Shown one piece after another: positions 1 to 11,975 of a stretch of DNA of 64,000 bases (positions are counted from its first letter, which is position 1; every line of letters starts with the position of its first letter). Both the position numbers and the translations under genes were made by a program. Source of the stretch: Rhodoferax sp. (GTDB lineage Bacteria; Pseudomonadota; Gammaproteobacteria; Burkholderiales; Burkholderiaceae_C); NCBI RefSeq assembly GCF_030697375.1, contig NZ_JAUYQD010000038.1:62001-126000 (forward strand), in the 5' to 3' direction. The notes under the pieces were generated by a model. It was not told the origin of the DNA. It was given only the letters and a program-made list of their open reading frames with translations, and ran no database searches.

Positions 1-2
1 TG

Positions 3-191
3 ACGGAGCTGGTGGGGTGGGAGCACAGCATGAAGAACGAACTGATCATTGCCCGGCATTCAGGACGCGCCAACCGGGCGGCAGCGCAACGCTTGCGTGC
101 GCTGTTGCAGGAGTTCGGTTTGTCCGAATTGCTTAATACCCGCTTTACATTGCCCGCAGACAATGCCCCGGACAACGAAACGCTTGCCTGA
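3..191 (+). CDS. C-terminal end of an unidentified protein (5' truncated by window edge)
   Basis: The frame is open from base 3 and ends in TGA at 189-191, giving the last 62 residues of a protein that begins outside the window. The sequence is rich in Arg, Ala and Leu, with a probable amphipathic helix (RAAAQRLRALLQEFGLSELL) followed by an acidic tail. An in-frame ATG at 30 exists, but the open frame upstream of it makes a truncated larger gene more likely. I do not recognise the family. The lipoprotein gene follows after 50 bases. Confidence 0.5.
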   Translation, partial: TELVGWEHSMKNELIIARHSGRANRAAAQRLRALLQEFGLSELLNTRFTLPADNAPDNETLA

Positions 192-241
192 TGCGTTGAG
201 CATGGCATTAGCGCCTTTTCCCATTTCTTGTGGAGTTCTTG

Positions 242-709
242 ATGAAAAAAGTAGTGAATTTAGCCCTGACCCTCGCCGTGGCAGCCATGTTGGGCGCCTG
301 CGCCAGCAGTAGCCCTGACGTTATTGCGCGTGGCGATGCGCAGCGCATGGCGCAGGTGCAAGACGGCGTGGTGCTGACGGTGCGCCCGGTGGTGGTCGAT
401 GGAAGCCAATCTGGTATTGGCGCGACGGTCGGCGGCGTGGTGGGTGCGGTAGGGGGTTATGGCGCCAGCGGCGTACAACGTGAAGCCCAGGTCTTGGGTG
501 TGTTGGCAGGTGTGGCTGGTGCTGCTGCAGGCAATGCCATTGAGCGCTTCTCCACCCGTGAAGACGCGGTGGAAATTCTGGTGCAACTCAAGGGCGGCGA
601 CCGCCGTGCCATTGTGCAGGCCAAGGCAGCAGAAATCTTGGCACCTGGCGATGCCGTCATCATCGTGACCACCGGCGGCAAAGTCCGGGTCACCAAAGCC
701 CCCAAGTAA
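242..709 (+). CDS. Glycine-zipper outer-membrane lipoprotein
   Basis: A 155-residue protein with a lipoprotein signal: a short basic start, a hydrophobic stretch and the lipobox LGAC, making Cys20 the expected lipidated residue. Residues about 60-105 are Gly/Ala/Val-rich with small residues spaced as in glycine-zipper 2TM domains (SlyB / 17-kDa antigen-like), which in that family insert in or line the outer membrane. The C-terminal part is soluble and beta-rich. I chose ATG 242 because it begins the signal peptide and follows a GGAG; an upstream in-frame start at 230 would only add four residues. The exact function is unknown; a structural envelope role is inferred from the domain. Confidence 0.8.
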   Translation: MKKVVNLALTLAVAAMLGACASSSPDVIARGDAQRMAQVQDGVVLTVRPVVVDGSQSGIGATVGGVVGAVGGYGASGVQREAQVLGVLAGVAGAAAGNAIERFSTREDAVEILVQLKGGDRRAIVQAKAAEILAPGDAVIIVTTGGKVRVTKAPK

Positions 710-760
710 TCAAACCATCGTCGCGGGTTCGGTCGGATGGGTGGGGTGGGCGCCTGAATT

Positions 761-777
761 GGGGTCGGATTCCAATT
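761..777 (+). repeat. Left inverted repeat of the RAYT transposase element
   Basis: GGGGTCGGATTCCAATT matches the reverse complement of bases 1595-1611 at 16 of 17 positions. Together the two arms bracket the transposase gene, 28 bases upstream of its start and 94 bases downstream of its stop. Confidence 0.75.
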
Positions 778-805
778 AAGATCGTGCAAAAATGGACGCT
801 GCACT

Positions 806-1501
806 ATGGCCCGCCTTCCGCGACTCACCCTTCCCGGCTACCCCCACCACATCATCCAGCGCGGCAACAACCGCCAGGCCATCTTTTCCAGCAGTGCGGA
901 CTACCAGACCCTGTTGGATTTGCTGACCGAGAACGCCAAAAAGTTTGACGTGGCCATCCATGCCTACGTGCTGATGGGCAACCACTTCCATTTGCTGGCC
1001 ACGCCCCATACCCAGGACGGCCTGCCGCAGATGATGCAGGCCGTGGGGCGGCGGTATGTGCGTTACTTCAATGACATCCAGAAACGCAGTGGCACCTTGT
1101 GGGAAGGGCGTTACAAGTCCACCGTGATCCAGACCGAGCGTTATTTGCTGGCCTGCATGGCCTATATCGACCTCAATCCGGTGCGTGCCGGGCTGGTGAC
1201 CCAGGCGCGGGACTACCCGTGGTCTAGCCATGGGCACTACGCGGGGCAGCGTACTGACAAACTTATCACCCCGCACGCCCTGGTTTGGGGCTTGGGCAAC
1301 ACCCCATTTGCCCGAGAGGCCGCATACGCCGCCTTGGTGCAGGCCGGCATCAACCCGGTGCAACAGGCTGCGTTAACGGACTCGGCCCTCAGCGGTTGGG
1401 CCTTGGGGGAAGCAGACTTTGTAGCGGATTTGCAAAAAAGAACACCGCGCCGCGTGACAAAAAATGTGGCAGGGCGGCCAGTTTCGGTCAATAAATCTTA
1501 G
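806..1501 (+). mobile_element. REP-associated tyrosine transposase (RAYT, IS200/IS605-like Y1 family)
   Basis: A 231-residue single-domain Y1 transposase. It shows the HUH metal-binding motif as NHFHLL (His60, His62) and a tyrosine region RRYVRYFN (Tyr84/Tyr87), one of which should be the nucleophile, followed by LWEGRYKS and DLNPVRAGL, both typical of RAYTs. Family knowledge: such proteins cut and join single-stranded DNA at palindromic REP sequences and are usually single-copy domesticated genes, not active insertion sequences. Here the gene is intact, has no accessory TnpB, and lies between near-identical 17-bp inverted repeats with a 13-bp perfect palindrome next to the right one. It sits just upstream of the gltB promoter region. 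Activity is not shown by sequence. Confidence 0.85.
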
Positions 1502-1502
1502 C

Positions 1503-1555
1503 CAAATAGGGCGAAAGACCGCGTCGGTGGTGCGCAGACAGCTATCAATTTTGAT
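1503..1555 (+). repeat. Dispersed 55-bp repeat, diverged copy
   Basis: This segment resembles the intergenic repeat found also near 19326, 21969, 24305 and 50676: it has a degenerate 5' half (CAAATAGGGCGA) and a good core, TGCGCAGACAGCTATCAA. The 3' end can pair as ATCA-N5-TGAT-like arms. It starts two bases after the transposase stop codon. Confidence 0.5.
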
Positions 1556-1563
1556 GTGTCCCT

Positions 1564-1598
1564 AATTATTTGTTGATTGAAATATTCAACAAATAATT
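1564..1598 (+). repeat. Perfect 13-bp palindrome (hairpin) at the right end of the RAYT element
   Basis: AATTATTTGTTGA at 1564-1576 is exactly the reverse complement of 1586-1598, with a 9-base loop. The last four bases belong also to the right terminal inverted repeat. A RAYT substrate or an AT-rich terminator-like structure for the transposase are both possible; no T tract follows directly. Confidence 0.7.
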
Positions 1599-1611
1599 GG
1601 AATCTGACCCC
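1595..1611 (-). repeat. Right inverted repeat of the RAYT transposase element
   Basis: AATTGGAATCTGACCCC is the reverse complement of the left arm at 761-777 with one mismatch. The pair defines a candidate 851-bp element containing the transposase. Confidence 0.75.
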
Positions 1612-1622
1612 CATTATTTTTC

Positions 1623-1651
1623 TTGGCGTGTTTGTTGCAATGCAGTATTCT
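1623..1651 (+). promoter_or_regulatory. Candidate sigma-70 promoter for gltB
   Basis: TTGGCG at 1623-1628 and TATTCT at 1646-1651 are separated by 17 bases, matching 4 of 6 at each consensus box. It lies 31 bases before the gltB start codon and 12 bases beyond the transposase element's right arm. Inferred from sequence only. Confidence 0.4.
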
Positions 1652-1682
1652 CACAATCTCTGATATTTTTTAGGAGCGCGCC

Positions 1683-6410
<4,728 letters not shown>

Positions 6411-6419
6411 CATCCTTGT

Positions 6420-6458
6420 GGGACAGAGCGGATTGGCGCAGCCAATCCGCTCTGTCCC
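6420..6458 (+). repeat. 18-bp perfect inverted repeat between gltB and gltD
   Basis: GGGACAGAGCGGATTGGC at 6420-6437 is exactly complementary to 6441-6458 with a 3-base loop. There is no T tract, so it is not a standard terminator. It could attenuate transcription, protect the gltB mRNA end, or be a REP-type element; a related shorter structure lies at 9642-9690 and both end in CTGTCCCCAACTGA just before a ribosome site. Confidence 0.8.
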
Positions 6459-6481
6459 CAACTGACTAGACAGGAAAGATC

Positions 6482-7948
6482 ATGGGAAAAGTCACTGGTT
6501 TCATGGAATACGAGCGCATCGAGGAAGGGTACAAGCCCGTCACCGAGCGTGTGAAACACTACAAAGAGTTTGTGATTGGCCTCAACGAGGCGCAATCCAA
6601 AGAACAGGCCGCGCGTTGCATGGACTGCGGCACCCCGTTTTGCAATAACGGCTGCCCGGTCAACAACATCATTCCGGATTTCAACGACCTGGTGTACCGG
6701 GGCGACTGGAAAAACGCGATTGATGTGCTGCACAGCACCAACAACTTCCCCGAGTTCACGGGCCGCATCTGCCCCGCCCCCTGCGAAGCGGCCTGTGTGC
6801 TGAATGTGAACGACGACGCGGTGGGTATCAAGTCCATCGAGCACGCCATCATCGACCGCGCCTGGGCGGAAGGCTGGGTGCTGGCCCAACCCGCCAAACG
6901 CAAGACTGGCAAAAAGGTGGCGGTGGTGGGCTCCGGTCCGGCCGGCATGGCCGCGGCGCAGCAACTGGCCCGTGCCGGCCACGATGTGACTCTGTTTGAA
7001 AAGAACGACCGGGTGGGTGGTTTGCTGCGTTACGGCATCCCCGACTTCAAGATGGAGAAACTGCACATCGACCGCCGTGTCGAACAAATGCAAAAAGAAG
7101 GCGTCACCATCCGCACCGGCGTGCTGGTGGGTGAAATGCCCAAAGGCTCCAAGGTCACTAACTGGGCCAAGGAAACGATTTCTGCTGCGCAGTTGCAAAA
7201 AGACTTTGACGCCGTGGTCCTGACCGGCGGCTCCGAGCAATCGCGCGATCTTCCGGTGCCGGGCCGTGATCTGGACGGCATCCATTTCGCCATGGAGTTC
7301 CTGCCCCAGCAAAACAAGGTCAACGCGGGCGACAAGCTCAAGGGCCAGTTGCGGGCGGCCGACAAGCATGTCATCGTCATTGGTGGCGGCGACACGGGTT
7401 CCGACTGCGTCGGCACCAGCAACCGCCACGGCGCGCTCAGCGTGACCCAGTTTGAGGTGATGCCCCAACCCCCGGTCGAAGAAAACCGGCCCATGACCTG
7501 GCCCAACTGGCCCATGAAGCTGCGCACCAGCTCCAGCCATGACGAGGGCTGCACCCGCGAATTCGCCATTTCCACCAAGGAATTCATCGGTGAAAAAGGC
7601 AAGGTCACCGGCCTCAAGACCGTGCACATCGAGTTCAAGGACGGCAAGATGGTCGAGATTGCAGGCACCGAAAAGACCTACCAGGCCGATCTGGTGTTGC
7701 TGGCCATGGGCTTTGTCAACCCGGTGGCCACCGTGCTGGAATCTTTTGGCATCGACAAGGACGCCCGTGGCAATGCCAAGGCCAGCACCGATGCCGAAGG
7801 CGGATATGCCACCAACGTGCCCAAGGTATTTGCCGCCGGTGACGTGCGCCGTGGCCAGAGTCTGGTGGTGTGGGCTATTCGTGAGGGCCGCCAGGCCGCA
7901 CGCGCGGTGGACGAATTCCTGATGGGTTCCAGCACACTGCCACGCTGA
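6482..7948 (+). CDS. gltD: Glutamate synthase (NADPH) small subunit
   Basis: A 488-residue GOGAT beta subunit that oxidises NADPH through FAD and passes electrons via iron-sulfur clusters to GltB. The N-terminus carries the ferredoxin-like cysteines Cys46, Cys49, Cys54 and Cys58 ([13 protein letters not shown]) and Cys97, Cys101, Cys105 (CPAPCEAAC). A dinucleotide fold follows, GSGPAG at about 150-155, then a second nucleotide site IGGGDTGSD, and a C-terminal [12 protein letters not shown] segment closing the FAD site. Length fits the family (about 470-490). Start ATG 6482 follows AGGAAAG. A strong hairpin separates it from gltB, so the two subunits may not be made at equal transcript levels; that is inference. 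Confidence 0.96.
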   Translation: MGKVTGFMEYERIEEGYKPVTERVKHYKEFVIGLNEAQSKEQAARCMDCGTPFCNNGCPVNNIIPDFNDLVYRGDWKNAIDVLHSTNNFPEFTGRICPAPCEAACVLNVNDDAVGIKSIEHAIIDRAWAEGWVLAQPAKRKTGKKVAVVGSGPAGMAAAQQLARAGHDVTLFEKNDRVGGLLRYGIPDFKMEKLHIDRRVEQMQKEGVTIRTGVLVGEMPKGSKVTNWAKETISAAQLQKDFDAVVLTGGSEQSRDLPVPGRDLDGIHFAMEFLPQQNKVNAGDKLKGQLRAADKHVIVIGGGDTGSDCVGTSNRHGALSVTQFEVMPQPPVEENRPMTWPNWPMKLRTSSSHDEGCTREFAISTKEFIGEKGKVTGLKTVHIEFKDGKMVEIAGTEKTYQADLVLLAMGFVNPVATVLESFGIDKDARGNAKASTDAEGGYATNVPKVFAAGDVRRGQSLVVWAIREGRQAARAVDEFLMGSSTLPR

Positions 7949-7997
7949 CAAAGACCGGGTTTACCCTCCATTTAGGTGTAATCCCGTATGATTCACG

Positions 7998-8026
7998 GGC
8001 CGGGTATTCCCCGGCCTTATTTTTTT
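7998..8026 (+). terminator. Rho-independent terminator after gltD
   Basis: A GC stem (GGCCGGG at 7998-8004 pairing with CCCGGCC at 8010-8016, 5-base loop) is followed by TTATTTTTTT. It ends two bases before the mlaF start codon, which therefore has no visible Shine-Dalgarno site. Confidence 0.7.
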
Positions 8027-8028
8027 AC

Positions 8029-8847
8029 ATGCCACCACATCCGTCAGAATCCCTCGTCGAATTACGCAACCTCACCTTCGGGTACGGGGAGCGCATCATT
8101 CTGGACAACGTGTCCTTGTCCGTGCCACGCGGCAAGGTGACGGCGCTGATGGGGGCGTCGGGCGGCGGCAAAACCACGATTTTGCGGCTGGTTGGCGGGC
8201 AGAACCGGGCCCAGTCGGGCGAGATGCTGTTCGATGGGCAGGACGTTACCCCCATGAACCAGACCCAGCTCTACGCGGCCCGCCGCCGCATGGGCATGTT
8301 GTTCCAGTTTGGCGCCTTGTTTGCCGATTTGTCGGTGTTCGAGAACGTCGCCTTTCCGTTGCGTGAGCACACCGATTTGCCCGAGGCCCTGATCCGTGAC
8401 ATCGTTTTGATGAAGCTCAATGCCGTGGGACTGCGCGGTGCGCGGGACTTGATGCCCAGCGAAGTCTCGGGCGGCATGGCGCGGCGTATTGCACTGGCGC
8501 GCGCCATTGCACTTGACCCCGAGCTGGTGATGTACGACGAGCCGTTTTCGGGGCTGGACCCGATTTCTTTGGCCATTGCCGCCGATTTGATTCGCAAGCT
8601 GAACGACTCCATGGGCTTGACCAGTATTTTTGTGTCCCACGAATTGGAGCAGACCTTTGCCATTGCCGACCACGTGATTATTTTGGCCAACGGAAAAATT
8701 GCCACACAAGGCACACCCGACCAGGTGCGCCAAAGCACCGACCCGCTGGTGTACCAGTACGTGAATGCCTTGGCCGATGGTCCGGTGCGCTTTCACTATC
8801 CCGGCCCCACGGTGGATGCCGATTTTGGAATGGACTCCGCCTTATGA
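8029..8847 (+). CDS. mlaF: Phospholipid ABC transporter ATP-binding protein MlaF
   Basis: A 272-residue ABC ATPase that drives lipid movement through MlaE between the inner membrane and the MlaD ring. Walker A is GASGGGKT at residues 42-49; the signature is VSGGMARR and Walker B is LVMYDEPFSGLDP, with the switch His in FVSHE. The SGGMARR form is typical of MlaF-type importers. It overlaps mlaE by four bases (ATGA), so translation is coupled. The start at 8029 is odd: it directly follows a terminator-like T tract and has no ribosome site. No better in-frame ATG lies before the conserved LVELRNLTFGYG segment. Confidence 0.93.
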   Translation: MPPHPSESLVELRNLTFGYGERIILDNVSLSVPRGKVTALMGASGGGKTTILRLVGGQNRAQSGEMLFDGQDVTPMNQTQLYAARRRMGMLFQFGALFADLSVFENVAFPLREHTDLPEALIRDIVLMKLNAVGLRGARDLMPSEVSGGMARRIALARAIALDPELVMYDEPFSGLDPISLAIAADLIRKLNDSMGLTSIFVSHELEQTFAIADHVIILANGKIATQGTPDQVRQSTDPLVYQYVNALADGPVRFHYPGPTVDADFGMDSAL

Positions 8848-9626
8848 GTTGGTACAAGCCCAGTGACGTCGGCTTCTCCGCGCGCAGCCAGCTGGCCGAC
8901 GTGGGCCATGGCGCCCGCCTGTTCATGCGTTTGCTGGGCACCCTGGGGGGCGCGTTCAAACGTTTTGGTTTGATCCGGGACCAAATCCATTTTTTGGGCA
9001 ACTATTCGCTGGCCATCATCGCGGTGTCTGGTTTGTTTGTGGGTTTTGTATTCGGTTTGCAGGGCTACTACACCTTGCAGCGTTACGGCTCCTCCGAGGC
9101 GCTGGGGCTGTTGGTGACGCTGAGTCTGGTGCGCGAGTTGGGGCCCGTGGTGACCGCGCTCTTGTTTGCCGGACGCGCCGGAACTTCGTTGACGGCGGAA
9201 ATTGGCCTCATGAAAGCAGGCGAGCAAATCAGCGTGATGGAGATGATGGCGGTGGACCCGGTGCAGCGCATTCTGGCCCCCCGTTTTTGGGCTGGTGTGA
9301 TCACCATGCCCCTGTTGGCGGCGGTTTTTAGCGCCATGGGCATCATCGGCGGCTGGGTGGTGGGGGTGCTGATGATTGGGGTGGACGCCGGTTCCTTCTG
9401 GAGTCAGGTGCAGGGCGGTGTGGACGTCTGGAAAGACGTAGGCAACGGCGTCGTCAAAAGCATGGTGTTTGGATTCGCCGTGACCTTTATTGCGTTGCTG
9501 CAGGGTTTTGAAGCCCAGCCCACACCCGAGGGGGTGGCCAGCGCCACCACCCGAACGGTGGTGTTTGCGTCCTTGTCGGTTCTGGGCCTGGATTTCATCC
9601 TGACGGCTCTGATGTTTACGATTTGA
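8844..9626 (+). CDS. mlaE: Phospholipid ABC transporter permease MlaE
   Basis: A 260-residue inner-membrane permease of the MlaE/DUF140 family. Several hydrophobic segments are visible, starting near residue 48 (YSLAIIAVSGLFVGFVFGL), with the family-typical VRELGPVVTALLFAGRAG and AEIGLMKAGEQISVMEMM stretches which contact the ATPase. It forms the transmembrane core of the MlaFEDB complex, which maintains outer-membrane lipid asymmetry. Length matches E. coli MlaE (260). The start overlaps the end of mlaF; 77 bases including a palindromic element separate it from mlaD. Confidence 0.94.
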   Translation: MSWYKPSDVGFSARSQLADVGHGARLFMRLLGTLGGAFKRFGLIRDQIHFLGNYSLAIIAVSGLFVGFVFGLQGYYTLQRYGSSEALGLLVTLSLVRELGPVVTALLFAGRAGTSLTAEIGLMKAGEQISVMEMMAVDPVQRILAPRFWAGVITMPLLAAVFSAMGIIGGWVVGVLMIGVDAGSFWSQVQGGVDVWKDVGNGVVKSMVFGFAVTFIALLQGFEAQPTPEGVASATTRTVVFASLSVLGLDFILTALMFTI

Positions 9627-9641
9627 TGCCCTGAAAATTTC

Positions 9642-9690
9642 TGGGACAAACCGCCGTTGCACTGGGTGCGCAGGCACTGTCCCCAACTGA
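9642..9690 (+). repeat. Imperfect palindromic element between mlaE and mlaD
   Basis: TGGGACA at 9642-9648 and CTGTCCCCAACTGA at 9677-9690 match the ends of the hairpin between gltB and gltD (6419-6465). The interior differs and pairs poorly (GTTGCACTGGGTGCGC). In both places a purine-rich ribosome site follows within about ten bases. Confidence 0.5.
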
Positions 9691-9703
9691 AGAAGAGGAA
9701 GTA

Positions 9704-10183
9704 ATGCAACGTTCAAAAAATGATGTCTGGGTAGGACTTTTTGTGCTGATTGGCGCGGTGGCCATCGTGTTTTTGGCCATGCAGGCCGCCAATTTGTTGA
9801 GCCTGAATTTTCAGAGCACCTACCAGGTCAATGCCAAATTTGAAAACGTGGGCGGACTCAAGCCCAAGGCCGCGGTGCGCAGTGCTGGCGTGGTGGTGGG
9901 GCGCGTCGAGAAGATTGTGTTTGATGACAAAACCTTTCAGGCCCGTGTCACCCTGGCCATGGAGAGCCGTTTTGCTTTTCCCAAAGACAGCTCCTTGAAG
10001 ATTTTGACCAGCGGATTGCTTGGCGAGCAGTATCTGGGTTTGGAGCCGGGCGCCGATGACAAAAATCTGGTGGCGGGCGATACGGTGTCAGCCACCCAGT
10101 CGGCGGTGGTGCTGGAAAACTTGATTAGCCAATTTCTCTACAGCAAGGCAGCCGATGGTATTTCCGGTGAGCGGGAGAAATAA
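9704..10183 (+). CDS. mlaD: Phospholipid transport MCE-domain protein MlaD
   Basis: A 159-residue membrane-anchored MCE protein. One transmembrane helix spans about residues 8-29 and the periplasmic MCE domain spans about 38-118 (FENVGGLKPKAAVRSAGVVVG, LTSGLLGEQYLGLEPG). The hydrophobic C-terminal helix (VVLENLISQFLYSK) lines the central pore of the hexamer in known MlaD rings. A strong ribosome site, GAGGAA, precedes ATG 9704. It works with MlaF, MlaE and MlaB and exchanges lipid with periplasmic MlaC. Confidence 0.94.
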   Translation: MQRSKNDVWVGLFVLIGAVAIVFLAMQAANLLSLNFQSTYQVNAKFENVGGLKPKAAVRSAGVVVGRVEKIVFDDKTFQARVTLAMESRFAFPKDSSLKILTSGLLGEQYLGLEPGADDKNLVAGDTVSATQSAVVLENLISQFLYSKAADGISGEREK

Positions 10184-10186
10184 GCC

Positions 10187-10942
10187 GTGAAGGTACAAGG
10201 GCGCCCTCTGTCGGGCATACCTCATCGCGGGCCTGTCCGTGCAGCCGGATGGAGTGTATTGGTCTTGGCTGCCCTGTTGCAGGGATGCGCCAGCGTACCC
10301 AATCCCGATCCACGCGACCCGATGGAGTCCTTTAACCGGGGGGTGTTTGGCTTCAATGACGCGGTGGACCGTGCGGTGCTGAAGCCGGTGGCCACGGTCT
10401 ACCATGACGTGTTGCCGCAGTGGATGCACAAAGGGGTGGGCAATTTCTTCAACAACCTGGAAGACATGTGGTCCGTGGTGAACAACGCACTGCAGTTGCG
10501 GGGCCAGGATACCGGAGACAGTCTGGGGCGTGTGATGGTCAACAGCACGATTGGATTGGTTGGTTTGGTCGATGTGGCCAGCGATTTGAATATTGATCGG
10601 CATACGGCCAACTTTGGCTTGACGCTGGGGCGCTGGGGCGTGGGTGCGGGGCCTTATGTCGTGCTTCCTTTTTTGGGGCCTTACACCTTGCGCGAAGTGG
10701 TGGCGCTGCCACTGGACCGCCAGGGTAATTTGGTGAACCATGTTCAAGACATACCGACCCGTGACGGCCTGACTATATTGGATGCGGTGCAAACCCGTGC
10801 CTCCTACCTCCAAGCGGGGGATGTGGTTGATGGTGCTGCGCTGGATGCCTACTCTTTCATGCGGGATGCCTATCTTCAGCGCCAACGCAATCGGGTGTAT
10901 GACGGCAATCCTCCCGACGAGGATGCGGAACCCGCACCTTGA
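10187..10942 (+). CDS. mlaA: Outer-membrane phospholipid lipoprotein MlaA (VacJ)
   Basis: A 251-residue lipoprotein with lipobox LQGC (Cys34) after a long basic leader; the start is GTG 10187, with GGGAG about ten bases upstream, and there is no alternative ATG before the signal. The mature part has the VacJ hallmarks DPMESFNRGVFGFND, FFNNLEDMWSVVNN and PYVVLPFLGPYTLRE. MlaA sits in the outer membrane, usually with porins, and hands mislocalised phospholipid to MlaC. It is encoded inside the mla operon, unlike in E. coli where it is separate. The gene starts three bases after the mlaD stop codon. Confidence 0.93.
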   Translation: MKVQGRPLSGIPHRGPVRAAGWSVLVLAALLQGCASVPNPDPRDPMESFNRGVFGFNDAVDRAVLKPVATVYHDVLPQWMHKGVGNFFNNLEDMWSVVNNALQLRGQDTGDSLGRVMVNSTIGLVGLVDVASDLNIDRHTANFGLTLGRWGVGAGPYVVLPFLGPYTLREVVALPLDRQGNLVNHVQDIPTRDGLTILDAVQTRASYLQAGDVVDGAALDAYSFMRDAYLQRQRNRVYDGNPPDEDAEPAP

Positions 10943-10973
10943 ATTTTTCGCAAACCATAACGGAGCACAGGCA

Positions 10974-11002
10974 TTGCAAGTCCGTTAGATAATGCCTATA
11001 TT
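10974..11002 (+). promoter_or_regulatory. Candidate internal promoter before mlaC
   Basis: TTGCAA (10974-10979) and TATATT (10997-11002) are separated by exactly 17 bases, matching 4 of 6 and 5 of 6 consensus positions. It would start transcription just ahead of the mlaC ribosome site, which would let mlaC, mlaB and the following exporter genes be expressed apart from mlaFEDA. Confidence 0.45.
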
Positions 11003-11023
11003 GAAACCGGAGTGCTTTACACA

Positions 11024-11668
11024 ATGACTATGAAGCGAAACTTTTTGCGCCAGCTGCTGGGTTCCACCTTGGTACTGCTGTCTGTCTGCGCTGGAACGGT
11101 GGCCTATGCAGAGGATGAGGCGCCAGAGGCCCTGATCAAGCGCTTGTCGGCGGACGTTTTGGAGGCCATCAAGAGCGATAAAGCCATGCGTACAGGGGAT
11201 GTCTCCCGTGTGGTGACACTGGTGGATGCGCGCATCATGCCGAATGTCAATTTTCAGCGGATGACCGCCCAGGCCGTAGGCCCCGCTTGGCGCCAGGCCA
11301 CGCCCGAGCAGAAGCAACAGTTGCAAGACGAATTTAAAATTTTGCTGGTGCGCACCTATGCGGGTGCATTGGCCCAGGTCACGGACCAGACCATTGCTAT
11401 CAAACCGATGCGCTCAGCCCCTGAAGACAAAGAAGTGGTGGTCCGCACCGAGATCAAAGGCCATGGTGATCCGATTCAATTGGACTACCGGCTGGAAAAA
11501 ACCCCCGGGCAGGGGGCGGGCTGGCGAATCTACAACCTCAATGTGTTGGGGGTGTGGTTGGTGGAAACTTATAAAAGCCAGTTTGCGCAGGAAATCAATG
11601 CCAAAGGACTGGATGGTTTGATTGCCACGCTGGCCGAGCGCAATAAGTCCAACCACAAGAAAGGCTGA
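11024..11668 (+). CDS. mlaC: Periplasmic phospholipid-binding protein MlaC
   Basis: A 214-residue secreted protein of the MlaC/Ttg2D family. The signal peptide covers about residues 1-29 (hydrophobic LLGSTLVLLSVCAGTVAYA, cleavage before EDEAP). The mature part contains RVVTLVDARIMPNVNFQRM, a family-typical segment, and a C-terminal NVLGVWLVETYKSQFA stretch. It shuttles phospholipid between MlaA and MlaFEDB. ATG 11024 has GGAG 11 bases upstream; ATG 11030 and GTG 11012 are alternatives. mlaB starts two bases after the stop. Confidence 0.92.
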   Translation: MTMKRNFLRQLLGSTLVLLSVCAGTVAYAEDEAPEALIKRLSADVLEAIKSDKAMRTGDVSRVVTLVDARIMPNVNFQRMTAQAVGPAWRQATPEQKQQLQDEFKILLVRTYAGALAQVTDQTIAIKPMRSAPEDKEVVVRTEIKGHGDPIQLDYRLEKTPGQGAGWRIYNLNVLGVWLVETYKSQFAQEINAKGLDGLIATLAERNKSNHKKG

Positions 11669-11669
11669 T

Positions 11670-11936
11670 GTGCTGAGTCTGCCCGCCACTTTGACCCAAG
11701 AACAAGCACGCGCCTGCTTGGCGCAGTTGACTGCGGGCCTGCGTTTGGAGGCCGCCCAAGTGGTGGTGGATGCGGCCCTGCTGCGCAGTTTTGATTCGTC
11801 GGCGCTGGCCGTATTGTTGGAGTTGCGCCGCGAATGCGCGCGCGCCGGCAAACGTTTTGCAGTGCAGGGTTTGCCCAGCCGTTTGCGGGACTTGGCCTCT
11901 TTGTATGGGATCGAAGGGTTGCTTCCCAGCGTCTGA
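11670..11936 (+). CDS. mlaB: STAS-domain protein MlaB
   Basis: An 88-residue cytoplasmic STAS protein that binds MlaF and is needed for activity of the Mla transporter. GTG 11670 follows the mlaC stop with one base between; it places the start next to the STAS fold (LSLPATLTQEQARAC). The phospho-acceptor-type loop reads SFDSSALAVLLELRR, where STAS proteins have DSSGL, and the C-terminal helix is GLPSRLRDLASLYGIEGLL. Small size and position after mlaC fit MlaB. Confidence 0.88.
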   Translation: MLSLPATLTQEQARACLAQLTAGLRLEAAQVVVDAALLRSFDSSALAVLLELRRECARAGKRFAVQGLPSRLRDLASLYGIEGLLPSV

Positions 11937-11975
11937 ACGCCTTTGTTCTGTGGCCGCGTAAAATTGCGGGCTCCC

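Noticed and set aside
7960-7992. Promoter with TATGAT at 7987-7992 ahead of mlaF
   Set aside because: The -10 box is good but no -35 box lies at 16-18 bases; TTTACC at 7960 gives a 21-base spacer.
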